A stretch of 50,504 bases of DNA from Thermogemmatispora onikobensis (GTDB taxonomy: Bacteria > Chloroflexota > Ktedonobacteria > Ktedonobacterales > Ktedonobacteraceae), in NCBI RefSeq assembly GCF_001748285.1, contig NZ_BDGT01000040.1:1-50504 (forward strand), in the 5' to 3' direction. The notes beneath the pieces are model-generated. The model ran no database searches. It was not told where the DNA came from and saw nothing but the letters and a program-made list of their open reading frames with translations. This document shows positions 1-7,962 of the stretch, piece by piece (positions within the stretch are counted from its first letter, which is position 1; each line of letters opens with the position of its first letter). The translations under genes and the position numbers were made by a program.

Positions 1-449
1 TTCAAGCCATCGCGCACCACCTCATGGCGCATGGCATCCAGCGAGAACGGTCCCACCGTGATTGTTGACGAACTGGCGGAGCCGCGCACATTCGAGGCCC
101 GGCGCAGAATCGCCTTAATCCGCGCCAGCAACTGACGCGGGCTAAAGGGCTTGCGCAGGTAGTCGTCGGCCCCCAACTCCAGCCCGCGGATCTCATCCTC
201 CTCCTGATCATGGGCTGTCAGAATCAGCACCATCGAGTTGGTCTCATTGCGCATCTGGCGGCAGACCTCGAAACCGTCGATCTTGGGCATCTCAACATCC
301 AGGATCACCAGGTCGGGCAGTGTCTCGCGCCAGCGCTTGATCGCCTGCTCGCCATCGAAGGCGCGCACTACCTCGTAGCCATGCCCTTTGAGCCAGTAGC
401 TCAGGATGTCCACCATATCGCGGTCGTCATCCGCTACCAGGATCTTCAC
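1..449 (-). CDS. OmpR-type response regulator, C-terminus cut by window edge
   Basis: Two-component response regulator. It starts at GTG (447-449) behind a good AGGAGG; the ATG starts further in would delete the receiver domain. The receiver domain is complete: acidic pocket in MKILVADDDRD, phospho-acceptor D51 in VILDVEMP, and the conserved lysine near residue 100 in DDYLRKPF. After about residue 120 the sequence SSTITVGPFSLDAMRHEV is the opening beta-strand region of an OmpR/PhoB winged-helix DNA-binding domain, cut off at base 1. The partner histidine kinase is not in the window and probably lies to the left, as is common for this family. Identity as a PhoB/OmpR-class regulator is secure; its target genes are unknown. 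Confidence 0.93.
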   Translation of the reverse strand, partial: MKILVADDDRDMVDILSYWLKGHGYEVVRAFDGEQAIKRWRETLPDLVILDVEMPKIDGFEVCRQMRNETNSMVLILTAHDQEEDEIRGLELGADDYLRKPFSPRQLLARIKAILRRASNVRGSASSSTITVGPFSLDAMRHEVVRDGL

Positions 450-590
450 GTGTCTTTCCTCCTGATTTGCAAGCCTGTAGCTGCTCTTCTCCCCCAAGGG
501 GGACGGATCGGCGTGTGTTCGTGGCTATAGCTAGCCGGTCGAGCTTTCTTTCACTGCTAGTAACGGGCTGTGCTGAGGGGAGTAACAGCA

Positions 591-599
591 TGATACAAT
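591..599 (+). promoter_or_regulatory. extended -10 promoter for cytidine deaminase
   Basis: TGA-TACAAT is an extended -10 element. The -35 position (571-576, TGCTGA) is poor, as is usual when TGN is present. The predicted start near 606 gives a leader of about 200 nt. It is the only convincing plus-strand promoter in the 357-nt gap between the divergent regulator and the deaminase. Confidence 0.4.
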
Positions 600-645
600 C
601 TGGGCTATGACCAGTCACCTGATTGGCTACCTCGTCGTGCCAATC

Positions 646-670
646 CTGGACCCCCGGCGCCGGGGTCCAG
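646..670 (+). promoter_or_regulatory. leader hairpin upstream of cytidine deaminase
   Basis: Perfect 9-bp stem CTGGACCCC/GGGGTCCAG with a 7-nt loop, inside the predicted deaminase leader. A second pairing, CCAGCGC with GCGCTGG, follows just downstream. There is no U-tract, so this is probably a structured leader rather than a terminator. It matches no riboswitch class I know. Confidence 0.35.
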
Positions 671-806
671 CGCTGCGGCGACCAGATCAGAGAGGCAGGC
701 GCTGGACAAAGGCAGCGTGAGGCGAGGCGGGGTCAGCAGGTGTCGCTTCTCTCTTCTACCAGGGAGGGGCAACAAGCAGATCGCCAGAGGAAGGAGCACG
801 AGCAGT

Positions 807-1217
807 ATGACGAGTGCCCAATCCAGCACGCCAGGACGCGAGGCGTTGCTGGCGCAGGCGCGGGCGGCAGCTCTGCAGGCCCATGCGCCTTATTCCCATT
901 TCCGGGTTGGCGCGGTTGTGGTGGCCGATGGCCAGCTCTATCGCGGGGTGAATATCGAGAGCTCCAGCTATGGGCTGACGCTCTGCGCGGAGCGCGCGGC
1001 CCTGGCTGCCGCCCTCAGCGCGGGTGCGCGCCAGATCACGCATGTGGCGGTTGCCTGTATTGATGCGCCGCCTTCCGCTCCCGCTTCGGCGCGTACTCCC
1101 TGTGGGGCCTGTCGCCAATGGTTGGCCGATCTGGCCCCACAGGCGACCGTCTATATCGATGGGCTGGAAGAAAGCTTGACGGTCAAGGAGCTGTTGCCCT
1201 ACGCTTTCGTCCTGTAG
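807..1217 (+). CDS. cdd: cytidine deaminase
   Basis: Hydrolytic deamination of cytidine and deoxycytidine to uridine forms in cytosolic pyrimidine salvage. The product has 136 residues, the normal size of the short tetrameric class. Zinc-site motifs are both present: LTLCAERAAL (Cys ligand plus the catalytic Glu) and RTPCGACRQWL (two further Cys ligands). The N-terminal substrate-binding region reads HAPYSHFRVGAVV, and NIESSSYG is typical. ATG at 807 is chosen because AAGGAG lies 10 nt upstream; longer readings of the frame lack homology. It stands alone in this window, with divergent and downstream genes of unrelated function. Confidence 0.95.
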   Translation: MTSAQSSTPGREALLAQARAAALQAHAPYSHFRVGAVVVADGQLYRGVNIESSSYGLTLCAERAALAAALSAGARQITHVAVACIDAPPSAPASARTPCGACRQWLADLAPQATVYIDGLEESLTVKELLPYAFVL

Positions 1218-1391
1218 GCCCAGGGGCCTGCAGGCCCGCAGCGAACGACCGGGTCGGGCTGGACTGGCTCCGGCCCGATCCGCTGCTGACTGGCCCGGCT
1301 GCCGCATGCAAGATGTCGGCTGACCCTCTTCTTCCCTCAGCACCTGCTTTTATCTCCACCAATACGATATCTGGTGAAAATGATCGATTTC

Positions 1392-1400
1392 TGGTACAAT
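1392..1400 (+). promoter_or_regulatory. extended -10 promoter for ybdK-like gene
   Basis: TGG-TACAAT, an extended -10 element in an AT-rich patch. The -35 is weak (TGGTGA with a 17-nt spacer). The start is expected near 1407, about 100 nt before the coding start. Confidence 0.45.
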
Positions 1401-1414
1401 ATAAGCAGCGTGTT

Positions 1415-1443
1415 CCAGCATGGCTGATTGCTGGCCATGCTGG
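1415..1443 (+). promoter_or_regulatory. perfect hairpin at the 5' end of the ybdK-like transcript
   Basis: CCAGCATGGC pairs exactly with GCCATGCTGG around a 9-nt loop, about +9 to +37 from the predicted start. It may be a 5' mRNA-stabilising stem or an operator. No U-tract follows. Confidence 0.45.
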
Positions 1444-1505
1444 CCCCAGTTAGGGAGTGTACCTTGCCAGCCGGTTGCTTGTTCCTTCAACGCTGAGGAG
1501 GACAT

Positions 1506-2675
1506 ATGTTCCGAACATTTCAGCTGCCTACTCCTTCCATCGGAATTGAAGAAGAGTTCCAGCTTGTCGACCCCCAGACGGGCCGCCTTATGCCCGGCGT
1601 CCACACCATTCTTGAGAAAGGAGCCTCCCAATTTGGTGAACAGCTCAAGCCCGAGATGTTGCAGTCCACAATTGAGCTGATCAGTCCGATCTATCCCAAC
1701 ATCACCGCAGCGCGTCTGGAGACGCAGCAGCTGCGTGCCCGACTGGCGCGGCTGGTGAGCCAGGAGGGCCTGGCCCTGGTAAGTGCTGGCACGCATCCGG
1801 GCGGCTTGTGGCAGGAGCAGCAGCGATCGAACCATCCCCGCTATATCGAGCTTGAAGAGGAATTTCAGGATGTAGGTCGCTCGATTCTCATCTTTGGCCT
1901 CCATGTCCATATCGGCGTCGAGAACAACGACATCGCCATTGCGCTGATGAACCAGGTCCGTACCTGGCTGCCTCATCTGCTGGCGCTGTCGTCCAATTCG
2001 CCTTTCTGGGGCAACCGCTTCACTGGCCTGAAGTCGTATCGTGCTGTCGTCTGGAAGCGTTTCCCACGTAGCGGCCTGCCGGAGGTCTTCCCAAGCTGGG
2101 GCGATTTTGATCACTATGTGCAGGCGCTCATTGAAAGTGGCTGCATCGATAATGCGAAAAAGATTTGGTGGGATCTCCGTCCCCATCCGTTCTTTAAGAC
2201 GCTGGAGTTTCGCGTCTTCGATATGCCTGCGACCATCGAAGATACGCTGGCGCTGGCGGCGCTCTGCCAGGCGCTCGTGGCGAAGCTGACCTGGCTTTAC
2301 AAGCATGGGATGGGGCTTCATGTGATGCCTCGCGATTACCTGGAAGAGAACAAGTGGCGCGCTATGCGCTATGGCCTGGATGCTCAGGTTATTGATTTCG
2401 TGAACCATCGCACTCTGCCCATGCGCGATGCCATCCATGAGCTGCTCGACTTTGTCGATGATGTCCTCGACGATCTGGGCACACGCCGCGAGATCAATTA
2501 TCTGCGCTTCCTGCTCGATGATCCCCGTGGTACTGGCGCTGATCGCCAGATCGCTATCTGGAACGAGACGCACAGTTTTCTGGCTGTTGTTCGCTACCTG
2601 ATCGAGACGACGCTCGAAGGTGTCCCGCTCGATTCCCTGTCCGATCGCCAGTCCCTGACCACCCGATCTGAGTGA
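1506..2675 (+). CDS. YbdK-type carboxylate-amine ligase (GCS2 family)
   Basis: Member of the glutamate-cysteine ligase 2 family, ATP-dependent enzymes that join a carboxylate to an amine. E. coli YbdK has weak gamma-glutamylcysteine ligase activity; the physiological substrate of such proteins is usually unknown. Visible hallmarks are the opening SIGIEEEFQLVD (Mg/ATP glutamates), SAGTHPGG, LHVHIGVEN, LSSNSPFWG and FKTLEFRVFDMPA, spread in the expected order over 389 residues (typical 370-380). ATG follows GAGGAG by 5 nt. It could supply a low-molecular-weight thiol, but no gshB-like gene is adjacent. The reading frame is intact and the gene is monocistronic. Confidence 0.88.
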   Translation: MFRTFQLPTPSIGIEEEFQLVDPQTGRLMPGVHTILEKGASQFGEQLKPEMLQSTIELISPIYPNITAARLETQQLRARLARLVSQEGLALVSAGTHPGGLWQEQQRSNHPRYIELEEEFQDVGRSILIFGLHVHIGVENNDIAIALMNQVRTWLPHLLALSSNSPFWGNRFTGLKSYRAVVWKRFPRSGLPEVFPSWGDFDHYVQALIESGCIDNAKKIWWDLRPHPFFKTLEFRVFDMPATIEDTLALAALCQALVAKLTWLYKHGMGLHVMPRDYLEENKWRAMRYGLDAQVIDFVNHRTLPMRDAIHELLDFVDDVLDDLGTRREINYLRFLLDDPRGTGADRQIAIWNETHSFLAVVRYLIETTLEGVPLDSLSDRQSLTTRSE

Positions 2676-2936
2676 GGTTCTGGCGCTGGCCTGCTCTGGT
2701 TGCCCGGCGCCTGGCCTTGTTTGTAGGACCCGGCTGCCTCCTATGTTCTCTATGGCTCTTCCCTGCAGTGATGAGGCTCTTGGGCGAAAGGCCGATCTGT
2801 GCCTCTCGCCTGTGGTGGGGGCTGTGCTCTCTCGATCAGCGTGAGGCTGTTAGCCGTAGCGCTGTAGTGAGGGGCGCTGGCGAGCGCGCCCCTCCTGGCT
2901 GGCGCGCCGGCAAAGGGCCTTTCTGCAAGGTGCGGC

Positions 2937-2965
2937 TTGCGCTTCCCCGTGAGAAGGTGTATACT
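2937..2965 (+). promoter_or_regulatory. sigma-70 promoter for rplI
   Basis: TTGCGC, 17-nt spacer, TATACT. Predicted start is near 2972, giving a leader of about 100 nt. The remainder of the gap 2676-2936 shows no gene; its GC-rich frames lack ribosome-binding sites and recognisable products. Confidence 0.65.
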
Positions 2966-3072
2966 TCTCGGGAACAGACCACTAGCCAATACTGCGGGGA
3001 AGGCAGGCGCTCACTGCCCTGGCAGCTGGGGCGCTGCTCTTCTCCCTGTTCCAGGAGTTTTGAGTACGAGCG

Positions 3073-3588
3073 ATGAAAGTCATTCTCCTTCAGGACGTAG
3101 CGGGGCTGGGCAAAGCCGGCGATGTGAAAGAGGTCGCCAATGGCTACGCGCGCAATTATTTGCTGCCGCGCAAGCTGGCTGCCGGTGCCACACCGGCCTT
3201 GCTGGCCAATCGTGAGCAGCGTGTGGCGGCGGAGCGGCGCCGGCTGGAGAAGCAAGAGCAGCTCAACCGTCAGCTTGCCGAGCGTCTGAGCCAGGTCTCC
3301 CTGACCTTCAAGGCGCGTGTGGGACGCAACGGGCGGCTCTATGGCTCGGTGACAAGTCAGGATATTGCCGACGGCCTCCGCCAGGCCGAGGGCCTGACGA
3401 TTGATCGTCGCCTCATTGATCTGTCCAGCCCGATTCGGTCAATCGGCACCTTTGAGGTCCCGGTCAGAGTGGCCCGCAGTCTTGTCCCGCGCATTACCGT
3501 GCGCGTGATCGATCAGGACGCTGCTGATGCCGAGGGAGCGGCAGCGGCTGAGACCGCCGGACAGGCAGAGGCCGCGCAGGAAGAGTAA
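3073..3588 (+). CDS. rplI: 50S ribosomal protein L9
   Basis: Primary-binding 23S rRNA protein at the base of the L1 stalk. The N-terminal domain is clear: [33 protein letters not shown] is the L9 signature with its Gly/Lys loop. A long connecting helix follows (about residues 40-75, Arg/Glu/Gln rich), then the C-terminal domain ([17 protein letters not shown]). A 25-residue Ala/Glu-rich acidic tail extends beyond the usual end, for a total of 171 residues against about 150. The Shine-Dalgarno is odd: the best AGGAG lies 15 nt before ATG. In many bacteria L9 follows rpsF, ssb and rpsR, but here it stands alone with its own promoter. Confidence 0.97.
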   Translation: MKVILLQDVAGLGKAGDVKEVANGYARNYLLPRKLAAGATPALLANREQRVAAERRRLEKQEQLNRQLAERLSQVSLTFKARVGRNGRLYGSVTSQDIADGLRQAEGLTIDRRLIDLSSPIRSIGTFEVPVRVARSLVPRITVRVIDQDAADAEGAAAAETAGQAEAAQEE

Positions 3589-3589
3589 A

Positions 3590-3620
3590 GGGCGCCCAGC
3601 CCGGCCTGCTCTGGGCGCCC
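3590..3620. terminator. bidirectional terminator hairpin between rplI and thiolase gene
   Basis: Perfect 10-bp stem GGGCGCCCAG/CTGGGCGCCC with an 11-nt loop, beginning 2 nt after the rplI stop. It is followed by a pyrimidine-rich run on the plus strand, so it would end rplI, and it may also stop the minus-strand thiolase message. Confidence 0.75.
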
Positions 3621-3637
3621 CCTTCATTGTCGCTATC

Positions 3638-3667
3638 TTCTTCTTCTTCTTCTTCTTCTTCTTCTTC
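3638..3667. repeat. (TTC)10 microsatellite
   Basis: Ten uninterrupted TTC units between the rplI terminator and the thiolase stop codon. Non-coding; prone to slippage. Confidence 0.95.
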
Positions 3668-3764
3668 TAGAACTTGGCCCCTCCCTGGTTTCTCCCTATT
3701 CGCTCGCTGCTCTTGCCCCGAGGATTCCTCTTGCTCAGGGAGGGCATTCAGGCGTGAAGCAACC

Positions 3765-4961
3765 TTAGAGACGCTCGATGACGGTGGCGATCCCCTGGCC
3801 AACGCCGATGCACATGGTTGCCAGTCCGTAGCGCCCGCCTCGTCGCTCTAGCTCATGCAGGAGCGTGACCATGATGCGCGCGCCGCTGCAACCGAGAGGG
3901 TGACCCAGGGCGATGGCACCGCCGTTCACATTGAGCTTCTCTTCATCGATTTCCAGCTCACGCACGCACTGCAGCACCTGAGCAGCGAAAGCCTCGTTCA
4001 GCTCAATCAGGTCGAGATCGTGGATGCTCAGTCCGGCGCGCTGCAGCGCCTTACGTGTCGCGGGAATTGGTCCCAGGCCCATATAGGCCGGATCGACGCC
4101 AGCGACCGCGGTGGCGACGATCCGGGCCCGTGGGCGCAGTCCCAGGGAGCGTGCCCGGCTCTCGCTCATCATGACCAGCGCCGCCGCCCCGTCGTTGATG
4201 CCGGCTGAATTGCCTGCGGTAACCGTTCCCCCTTCGCGGAAAGCAGGCTTGAGCGCGGCCAGCTTTTCCAGCGACGTATCGGGACGGGGGTGCTCATCTT
4301 TGCTCACTAGCGCTGGTTCCCCTTTTTTCTGCGGTACTGGCACCGGAACGATCTCCTCGGCGAAGCGTCCATCCTGCTGGGCGGCAACGGCGCGCTGATG
4401 ACTACGCAGGGCGTAGCGGTCCTGTTCCTCACGGCTGATGCCGTAGCGCGCGGCGACGTTCTCCGCCGTCTCGCCCATGCTGTACGGGTGGTGCATTGCG
4501 GCGAGCCTGGGATTGATGAAGCGCCAGCCCAGGGTTGTGTCGTAGAGGGTGGCATTGCGGCTAAAGGCGCTCTCGGCCTTGCCCAGGACGAAGGGGGCAC
4601 GGGTCATGCTCTCAACTCCGCCGGCGACAAAGGTGTCACCGGCGCCAACCTGGATCGCCTGGGCGGCGCTGTTGATCGCCTGGAGACCGGAGCCGCAGAG
4701 CCGATTGACGGTCTGGCCGGCCACATGGATTGGCAAGCCGGCCAGGAGCAAGGCCATACGGGCCACGTTGCGATTGTCTTCGCCCGCCTGGTTTGCGCAA
4801 CCCAGGACGACGTCTTCGACGCTGCCTGGCTCGATGCCGGCACGGCGAATGGCTTCGGCGATCACCAGGGCCGCCATATCATCGGGACGCACATCTTTGA
4901 GCGCTCCGGCGTAGCGCCCGATGGGGGTACGCACTGCTGAGACGATTACCGCTTCTTCCAT
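3765..4961 (-). CDS. acetyl-CoA C-acyltransferase (thiolase)
   Basis: Thiolase-fold enzyme that condenses or cleaves acyl-CoA at the beta-keto position. The 398 residues match the family. Catalytic residues are all present: acyl-accepting Cys89 in NRLCGSG, His354 in [11 protein letters not shown], and Cys384 in CIGVGQG. The first residues, [15 protein letters not shown], are the standard start. ATG at 4961 is preceded by AGGAGG at 8 nt spacing, whereas an upstream in-frame start would add 19 non-homologous residues. It is the last gene of the acyl-CoA cluster, 183 nt after enoyl-CoA hydratase. The sequence does not separate a degradative (FadA-like) from a biosynthetic (AtoB-like) role; the neighbours favour fatty-acyl or ring-derived acyl-CoA breakdown. 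Confidence 0.93.
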   Translation of the reverse strand: MEEAVIVSAVRTPIGRYAGALKDVRPDDMAALVIAEAIRRAGIEPGSVEDVVLGCANQAGEDNRNVARMALLLAGLPIHVAGQTVNRLCGSGLQAINSAAQAIQVGAGDTFVAGGVESMTRAPFVLGKAESAFSRNATLYDTTLGWRFINPRLAAMHHPYSMGETAENVAARYGISREEQDRYALRSHQRAVAAQQDGRFAEEIVPVPVPQKKGEPALVSKDEHPRPDTSLEKLAALKPAFREGGTVTAGNSAGINDGAAALVMMSESRARSLGLRPRARIVATAVAGVDPAYMGLGPIPATRKALQRAGLSIHDLDLIELNEAFAAQVLQCVRELEIDEEKLNVNGGAIALGHPLGCSGARIMVTLLHELERRGGRYGLATMCIGVGQGIATVIERL

Positions 4962-5045
4962 AGCTGCGGCCTCCTCTCGGGTTACTGCTGATTCTCCGTT
5001 GACGGCGATGTGAGACAACTCAGTCTCTCACGGAGCCTGATGAAG

Positions 5046-5085
5046 TCTGGTCTGGTCTGGCCAGGTCTGGTCTGGTCTGGTCTGG
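5046..5085. repeat. TCTGG pentanucleotide repeat
   Basis: Seven TCTGG units, three then four, separated by one CCAGG (its reverse-complement motif). It lies in the gap between enoyl-CoA hydratase and thiolase, about 85-125 nt upstream of the thiolase start. Confidence 0.95.
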
Positions 5086-5144
5086 CTGCGCCCTCTCTTC
5101 AGGAGCCAGTGCCAGCCAGGCCAGAGCTGGCCCGTTCGATCCGC

Positions 5145-5921
5145 TCAGCGTCCCTGGAACTGAGCGCGACGCTTTTCGAGGAAAGCGCGCATTCCTTCGC
5201 GCTTGTCTTCGCTGGAGAAGAGCAGGAAGAAGTTTTTGCGCTCGGCCTCCAGGCCCTCTTCCAGCGGGGTTTCGAAGGCTGCCAGCACGGCTTCCTTGGC
5301 CAGTCGGACGGCGATGGGAGGACGCTCGGCCAGCTCTTTGGCGATCTTCAGGGCCTCTTTGAGATGCTCGCCCTGGGGTACCACGCGGTTGACCAGGCCC
5401 AGCTCGGCCAGCTCGCGAGCGCTGATCTGGTTTCCCAGGAGAACCATCTCCATCGTGCGGTACTTGCCAAGGGTGCGCGCCAGGCGCTGGGTGCCGCCGG
5501 CGCCCGGGATAATCCCCAGGAGAATCTCCGGCTGACCGAAGCGGGCGTTCTCGGAGGCTACAATGATATCGCAGTGCAGGGCCAATTCGCAGCCTCCTCC
5601 GAGAGCGTAGCCGTTGACTGCGGCGATGAGAGGCTTTTTGATCCGCCGGATGCGCTCCCAGGCTTCGAAGCCGCTTAAAAGCATATCAATCGGCGACTTG
5701 TCGGCCATCTCTTCGATGTCGGCTCCAGCAGCGAAAGCGCGCTCACCGGCGCCGGTGATGACGATGCTGCGAATGGCCTCGTCGCGGTCGAGATCTTCCA
5801 GGGCGGTGCTCAGCTCGGCGACGAGCTGTGTATTGAGGGCGTTCAGCTTGGTGGGCCGATTGAGTGTGACAATGCCCACTCGCTCATCACGTTCAACCAG
5901 AATGTATTGGTAGGCTGTCAT
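5145..5921 (-). CDS. enoyl-CoA hydratase (crotonase family)
   Basis: Adds water across the 2,3-double bond of enoyl-CoA. It has 258 residues, standard for the family. The oxyanion-hole segments are GERAFAAGADIEEM and NGYALGGGCELALHCD; the second catalytic Glu is in FGQPEILLGIIPGAGGTQRL. The opening YILVERDERVGIVTLNRPTKLNALN is canonical. ATG follows a GAGGAG at good spacing. It sits between CoA-transferase subunit B and thiolase on the same strand, with gaps of 181 and 183 nt, so a shared transcript is possible but not proven. Substrate chain length cannot be read from sequence. No 3-hydroxyacyl-CoA dehydrogenase is present in the window. Confidence 0.94.
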   Translation of the reverse strand: MTAYQYILVERDERVGIVTLNRPTKLNALNTQLVAELSTALEDLDRDEAIRSIVITGAGERAFAAGADIEEMADKSPIDMLLSGFEAWERIRRIKKPLIAAVNGYALGGGCELALHCDIIVASENARFGQPEILLGIIPGAGGTQRLARTLGKYRTMEMVLLGNQISARELAELGLVNRVVPQGEHLKEALKIAKELAERPPIAVRLAKEAVLAAFETPLEEGLEAERKNFFLLFSSEDKREGMRAFLEKRRAQFQGR

Positions 5922-5997
5922 TTCTCTCCTCGTTGCCTTTATCTGAGTTACAAGCCAGCGCGGGAGCGGTCATTTGGACGAGATCAGCGTGAGGTGC

Positions 5998-6044
5998 GCT
6001 GGCTGGCTGGCTGGCTGACGAACTGACTGACGAACTGACGAACT
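5998..6044. repeat. GGCT and GACGAACT tandem repeats
   Basis: Four GGCT units (6001-6016) run directly into GACGAACT, GACT, GACGAACT, GACGAACT (6017-6044). They lie in the gap upstream of enoyl-CoA hydratase. Confidence 0.9.
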
Positions 6045-6102
6045 GGTGAGGCGTGAAAAGGGCCTGCCTGCGCTCGCTGGTCACTGACCAGCGAGCCAAA
6101 AA

Positions 6103-6882
6103 TCAGCTAGTCCAGACGCCGTGTGGGTCGCACTCACGAATCACGCGCAGCTCTTCTGGCGTTGGCGGGACTGTTTCGGCGCAGTCGGGGGCCAGGCGCA
6201 GCGGCCAGCCAGTTTGCTCCTGGACCTGCTCGATACTGCTGCCGGGGTGGTAGGACTGCAGCAGGGCCTCGCCAGTGGTTGGATCAAAGGTGAAGACGGC
6301 CAGCGTGGTGATCAATACTGCTGGTCCGCCGCGCGGCAAGCCTACGCGCTGGCGCCAGGCCACGCCGGCAGGACCGTGCTCATCAGGGTAGCCATAGCCC
6401 GGGCTGGTCACAAAATCGACCCGCTCGCGCAGGCGGTGCCGTTCATGGGGCATGATGATCGCCAGACGCTGGGCCAGCGAGGCAATATCAGCGCCGCCGC
6501 CGCTGCCGGGCAGTCGGACGCGCGGCTGCCGCCAGTCGCCGATCAGCGACGTGTTGAGGTTCCCATAGCGATCGATTTCGGCGCCGCCGATGAAACCAAG
6601 CTCGATTTCGCCGGCGGCCATCAGGCCGATAACGCTAATGGTGCTGGTGGCCCAGAGCGCTCCGCAGATATTGGGCGCATCGCCCATCGTGTAGAGCAGC
6701 TCGCGGGCCGGTGTATCGCGGATCAGACCAGTTTCGAAAATACCAACACAGTGAGGGGCATGGGTGCGCTTGGCCAGGGCGAAGGCTAGCAGTGGCAGAC
6801 GCATGCCAACGAAAACCCGCTCGCCATCGCGGATCTGGCGCGCGGCACAAACGACCATCAGCTCACGAGGCGTATACTCCAT
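6103..6882 (-). CDS. family I CoA-transferase, beta subunit (GctB/IpdB-like)
   Basis: Second subunit of a two-gene family I CoA-transferase or CoA-dependent hydrolase. Members include glutaconate CoA-transferase GctB and the steroid-ring enzyme IpdB. Seen: 259 residues, GERVFVGMRLPLLAFALAKR near the N-terminus, VGIFETGLIRDTP (the ExG region that carries the catalytic glutamate in GctB-type proteins), GEIELGFIGGAEIDRYGNLN, LPGSGGGADIASLA, and DFVTSPGYGYPDE near the C-terminus. ATG at 6882 has GGAGG upstream; an in-frame longer form adds a basic 22-residue leader without homology. The alpha subunit is encoded 165 nt upstream, and enoyl-CoA hydratase and thiolase follow. Substrate is unassigned; in IpdAB the pair opens a ring rather than transferring CoA. 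Confidence 0.85.
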   Translation of the reverse strand: MEYTPRELMVVCAARQIRDGERVFVGMRLPLLAFALAKRTHAPHCVGIFETGLIRDTPARELLYTMGDAPNICGALWATSTISVIGLMAAGEIELGFIGGAEIDRYGNLNTSLIGDWRQPRVRLPGSGGGADIASLAQRLAIIMPHERHRLRERVDFVTSPGYGYPDEHGPAGVAWRQRVGLPRGGPAVLITTLAVFTFDPTTGEALLQSYHPGSSIEQVQEQTGWPLRLAPDCAETVPPTPEELRVIRECDPHGVWTS

Positions 6883-7019
6883 TGCCCTTTTTCCTCCTTC
6901 TCTGATTGCTCTCTTGCGCTGCTCCTTCCCGACCAGAGCTGACGACACGAAGGAAGCTGGCTGTGTCCTTCCTGGGCCGGACTGCCAGCGCGAGAGCAGA
7001 GGGTCTCACCAAACCCGAG

Positions 7020-7040
7020 CGTTCGCTCGTTCGCTCGCTC
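7020..7040. repeat. GTTCGCTC tandem repeat
   Basis: Two and a half copies of GTTCGCTC in the 165-nt gap between the two CoA-transferase subunit genes. Short, but it is the third different repeat in consecutive gaps of this cluster. Confidence 0.8.
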
Positions 7041-7047
7041 AGATTGA

Positions 7048-7962
7048 TCAGTAGCCATAGTCGACGGGAGCGGCATAGCGGTGCTCCTTGACAGTCAGAG
7101 TGCCCCGGCGAGCCTCACCCAGCTTCGCCAGATACTCCTGGCGTGTCGAGAGGCCAAGCACCCACTCCTCCAGCCACTGCTGGAAACCCTCTGGTGTGCG
7201 GGTGCGAGTATGGTACTCGTGATAGAACTGGTGGTCGCGGTCATAGTAGCCCTGCACTGCTGAGGGATGGGCGCCCCACGGCTCGTGGACGACCGCACAG
7301 ACCTTGTATGAGGGTCCAATGACGCGGTTGGGATCGCTTATGATGACTTCGCGTGCTACGATCTCTTCAGCGACGATGATGACTTGACGGGCAGCCAGCA
7401 TAGCCTCCTGGCAGATGCCAAGGCTGCCCCAGAGATGAGCATTGCCATCCTCATCGCTGCGCTGGACGTGCAGGATAGTCAGGTCAGGTTGCAGAGCTGG
7501 GACGAGCAGCAAGGGACTGCCATCGAAAGGCGAGGTAGTCTGGAGAAAGGTAGGATTTTTGCGCGGGAGGTCGCTCCCCAGGAGCGAACGTGTGGGGATA
7601 AAGGGAGCGCCCAGGCTGGCAGCGCGCAGGGCCAGACCGATCGAGAAATTGCTGTGGTCCTCGGTGACGATGGGACGAGGCTGGGCTTGCTCCGTTGCTC
7701 GTCGATAGCAGTGGCCGAGGCCCTCACTGACATTACCTACCCAAGCCGCTTGAATCTTGGCCACGCAGCCGGCCCCGATCAGTTGATCGAAGAGGATATC
7801 CGAGATTGGTCCGATCAAAGTCAGGTTGCGGCGTCCCTGGCGAATGATCTCGTGGCCCGCAGCGAAGGGGATGCACGGTTCTAGGGCCAGGCCCAGTGCT
7901 ATCGAAGCCCCGTCGTGGACATAGCGTCTGATCGCCTCGGTCATAGAGAGCAGCTTACTCAT
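7048..7962 (-). CDS. family I CoA-transferase, alpha subunit (GctA/IpdA-like)
   Basis: Partner of the beta subunit encoded just downstream. Seen: an N-terminal SKLLSMTEAIRRYVHDGASIALG segment (DGxSIxxG is typical of family I alpha subunits), NLTLIGPISDILFDQLIGAG, and the mid-region LLLVPALQPDLTILHVQRSDEDGNAHLWG (PDxxIxHVQxADxxGN motif). EIVAREVIISDPNRVIGPSYKVCAVVHEPWGAHPS follows, found in IpdA-like proteins. At 304 residues it is longer than SCOT-type alpha subunits and fits the GctA/IpdA class. The ATG overlaps the stop codon of the upstream lipoprotein gene (ATGA, 7959-7962) and has little Shine-Dalgarno of its own, which points to translational coupling. Confidence 0.85.
   Translation of the reverse strand: MSKLLSMTEAIRRYVHDGASIALGLALEPCIPFAAGHEIIRQGRRNLTLIGPISDILFDQLIGAGCVAKIQAAWVGNVSEGLGHCYRRATEQAQPRPIVTEDHSNFSIGLALRAASLGAPFIPTRSLLGSDLPRKNPTFLQTTSPFDGSPLLLVPALQPDLTILHVQRSDEDGNAHLWGSLGICQEAMLAARQVIIVAEEIVAREVIISDPNRVIGPSYKVCAVVHEPWGAHPSAVQGYYDRDHQFYHEYHTRTRTPEGFQQWLEEWVLGLSTRQEYLAKLGEARRGTLTVKEHRYAAPVDYGY

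Noticed and set aside
605-829. Hydrophobic 74-codon minus-strand frame before cdd
   Set aside because: It has one Leu-rich stretch but no ribosome-binding site, and it overlaps the cdd leader hairpins; it reads as a shadow of structured leader sequence.
1350-2573. 407-codon frame antisense to the ybdK-like gene
   Set aside because: Same type of codon-position shadow; the sense strand has clear family motifs.
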